From positions 1-6,118 of the forward strand of contig CACYDY010000247.1 in assembly GCA_902773245.1 (NCBI GenBank): DNA of 6,118 nt, written 5' to 3'. How positions within the stretch are numbered: position 1 is the stretch's first letter; the number at the start of each line of letters is the position of its first letter. Both the position numbers and the translations under genes were made by a program. The notes under the pieces are model-generated. The model had not been told where the DNA came from. It saw nothing but the letters and a program-made list of their open reading frames with translations, and did not search any database. Below are positions 5,441 to 6,118 of this stretch, piece by piece. The DNA is from an uncultured Ruminococcus sp. GTDB taxonomy: Bacteria > Bacillota > Clostridia > Oscillospirales > Acutalibacteraceae.

Positions 5441-6004
5441 ATGATTTTGATCAATTGTGATGCAATCGATGACGAAAAAAGAATTGAATTATTAAAGCTG
5501 GAAATATATGGATATTTTTTCGTTTCGGCTTTGGCTATTGCTCTGCATTTTTTGTATGATTGGAGCGGAAAGGCATTTTATGTGTCATTTTTCTCGGCAG
5601 TAAACGAGAGTATCTGGGAGCACGTAAAGATATTTTCCCTGCCGTTTTTGTTCTGGGCATTTGTAGAATTATGCTGCGTAAGAATACCTTTTCGAAAGTT
5701 TGTGGCATCAAAGGTTATCAGCTTGTATTTTATTGTAATATCTATACCTGTGTTTTATTATGCCTATAGCGGCATTTTTGGCACGTCAGTAACATTGGTA
5801 GATATAGCAAGCGGTTTTGTTTTCACATTGATAGCTTTTATTTTTTCTTACAGAATGATAACGAAGCTGCCTTGTATCGAACGTTATTACAAGATATCGA
5901 TAATACTGCTTACCGTATTTTGCTTTATGATAGTATATTTTACATATCTGCCGCCAAAAATTGAACTTTTCAGAGATCCGATAACGGGTGAGTATGGAAT
6001 ATAA
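5441..6004 (+). CDS. DUF6512-like integral membrane protein of unknown function
   Basis: A 187-residue protein with about five hydrophobic segments (roughly 22-38, 62-80, 91-108, 118-137 and 151-170). The stretch LHFLYDWSG (35-43) followed by the motif VNESIWEHVK (54-63), and the C-terminal LFRDPITGEYG (176-186), match my memory of the DUF6512 family, small Firmicutes membrane proteins with no assigned role. Conserved-looking polar residues (H36, N55, E56, S57, W59, E60, H61, D179) at the first loop and the end suggest a functional site, perhaps metal or ligand binding, but this is guesswork. The start is uncertain. AGGGGTG (5432-5438) sits only 2 bases before ATG 5441 but 8 bases before the in-frame TTG at 5447, which would shorten the protein by two residues. 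It is separated from pilC by a terminator, so a role in pili is not implied. Many A/T-ending codons set it apart from pilB-pilT-pilC. Confidence 0.75.
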   Translation: MILINCDAIDDEKRIELLKLEIYGYFFVSALAIALHFLYDWSGKAFYVSFFSAVNESIWEHVKIFSLPFLFWAFVELCCVRIPFRKFVASKVISLYFIVISIPVFYYAYSGIFGTSVTLVDIASGFVFTLIAFIFSYRMITKLPCIERYYKISIILLTVFCFMIVYFTYLPPKIELFRDPITGEYGI

Positions 6005-6118
6005 CTTATAATTAAAAATAGCAGCTATTAAAAATCCACTATCTACAACTTAAGGATTTATTCCTGTCGACCCAAGATGTTGGTTTTATTTAACATTTAT
6101 TGACGTCACCCATACCCC

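Noticed and set aside
6005..6118. Terminator, or the tail of a minus-strand gene entering from the right edge
   Set aside because: The only inverted repeats (AATA..TATT, CCAA-GATG-TTGG with TTTTATTT) have four-base stems. The minus-strand frames open at the edge are about ten codons long, too short to support a gene.
1..6118. CRISPR arrays, tRNA or rRNA genes, insertion sequences and attachment sites
   Set aside because: I saw no regularly spaced repeats, cloverleaf sequences, transposase motifs or terminal inverted repeats.

Overview
The window looks like a chromosomal segment of a low-to-moderate GC, Gram-positive-type bacterium, most likely a gut-type member of Clostridia (Ruminococcus/Oscillospirales-like). 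This is inference. It rests on strong Shine-Dalgarno sites, very AT-rich intergenic DNA, a C-terminal DUF6512-like membrane protein of the kind known mainly from Firmicutes, and a complete inner-membrane set of type IV pilus motor genes with no secretin in sight. All recognisable genes lie on the + strand.

Layout: (1) bases 1-87 are the acidic, Thr-rich C-terminus of an unidentified upstream gene. (2) 109-870 is a prepilin peptidase (pilD-like) lacking the four-cysteine motif. (3) 871-988 is a spacer with a GC-rich stem-loop, a possible weak promoter and a strong ribosome binding site. (4) 989-2695 is the assembly ATPase PilB, with an MshEN domain of the c-di-GMP-binding type. (5) 2696-2854 is an AT-rich spacer with the best promoter of the window (extended -10), followed by a roughly 75-nt leader that can fold in two mutually exclusive ways, one of which hides the pilT ribosome binding site. 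(6) 2855-3961 is the retraction ATPase PilT. (7) 3973-5226 is the platform protein PilC, starting at TTG. (8) 5264-5301 is a strong intrinsic terminator. (9) 5441-6004 is a five-helix DUF6512-like membrane protein in its own transcription unit. (10) 6005-6118 is AT-rich and holds nothing I can identify.

How the genes work together: PilD would cleave prepilins. PilB drives pilus extension and PilT drives retraction, both acting on the cytoplasmic side of PilC in the membrane. The gene for the pilin itself and those for the alignment proteins PilM/N/O are not in this window and presumably lie upstream or elsewhere. pilT and pilC appear to have their own promoter and structured leader, so retraction could be regulated separately from extension. 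That leader is the least explained and most interesting part of the window.
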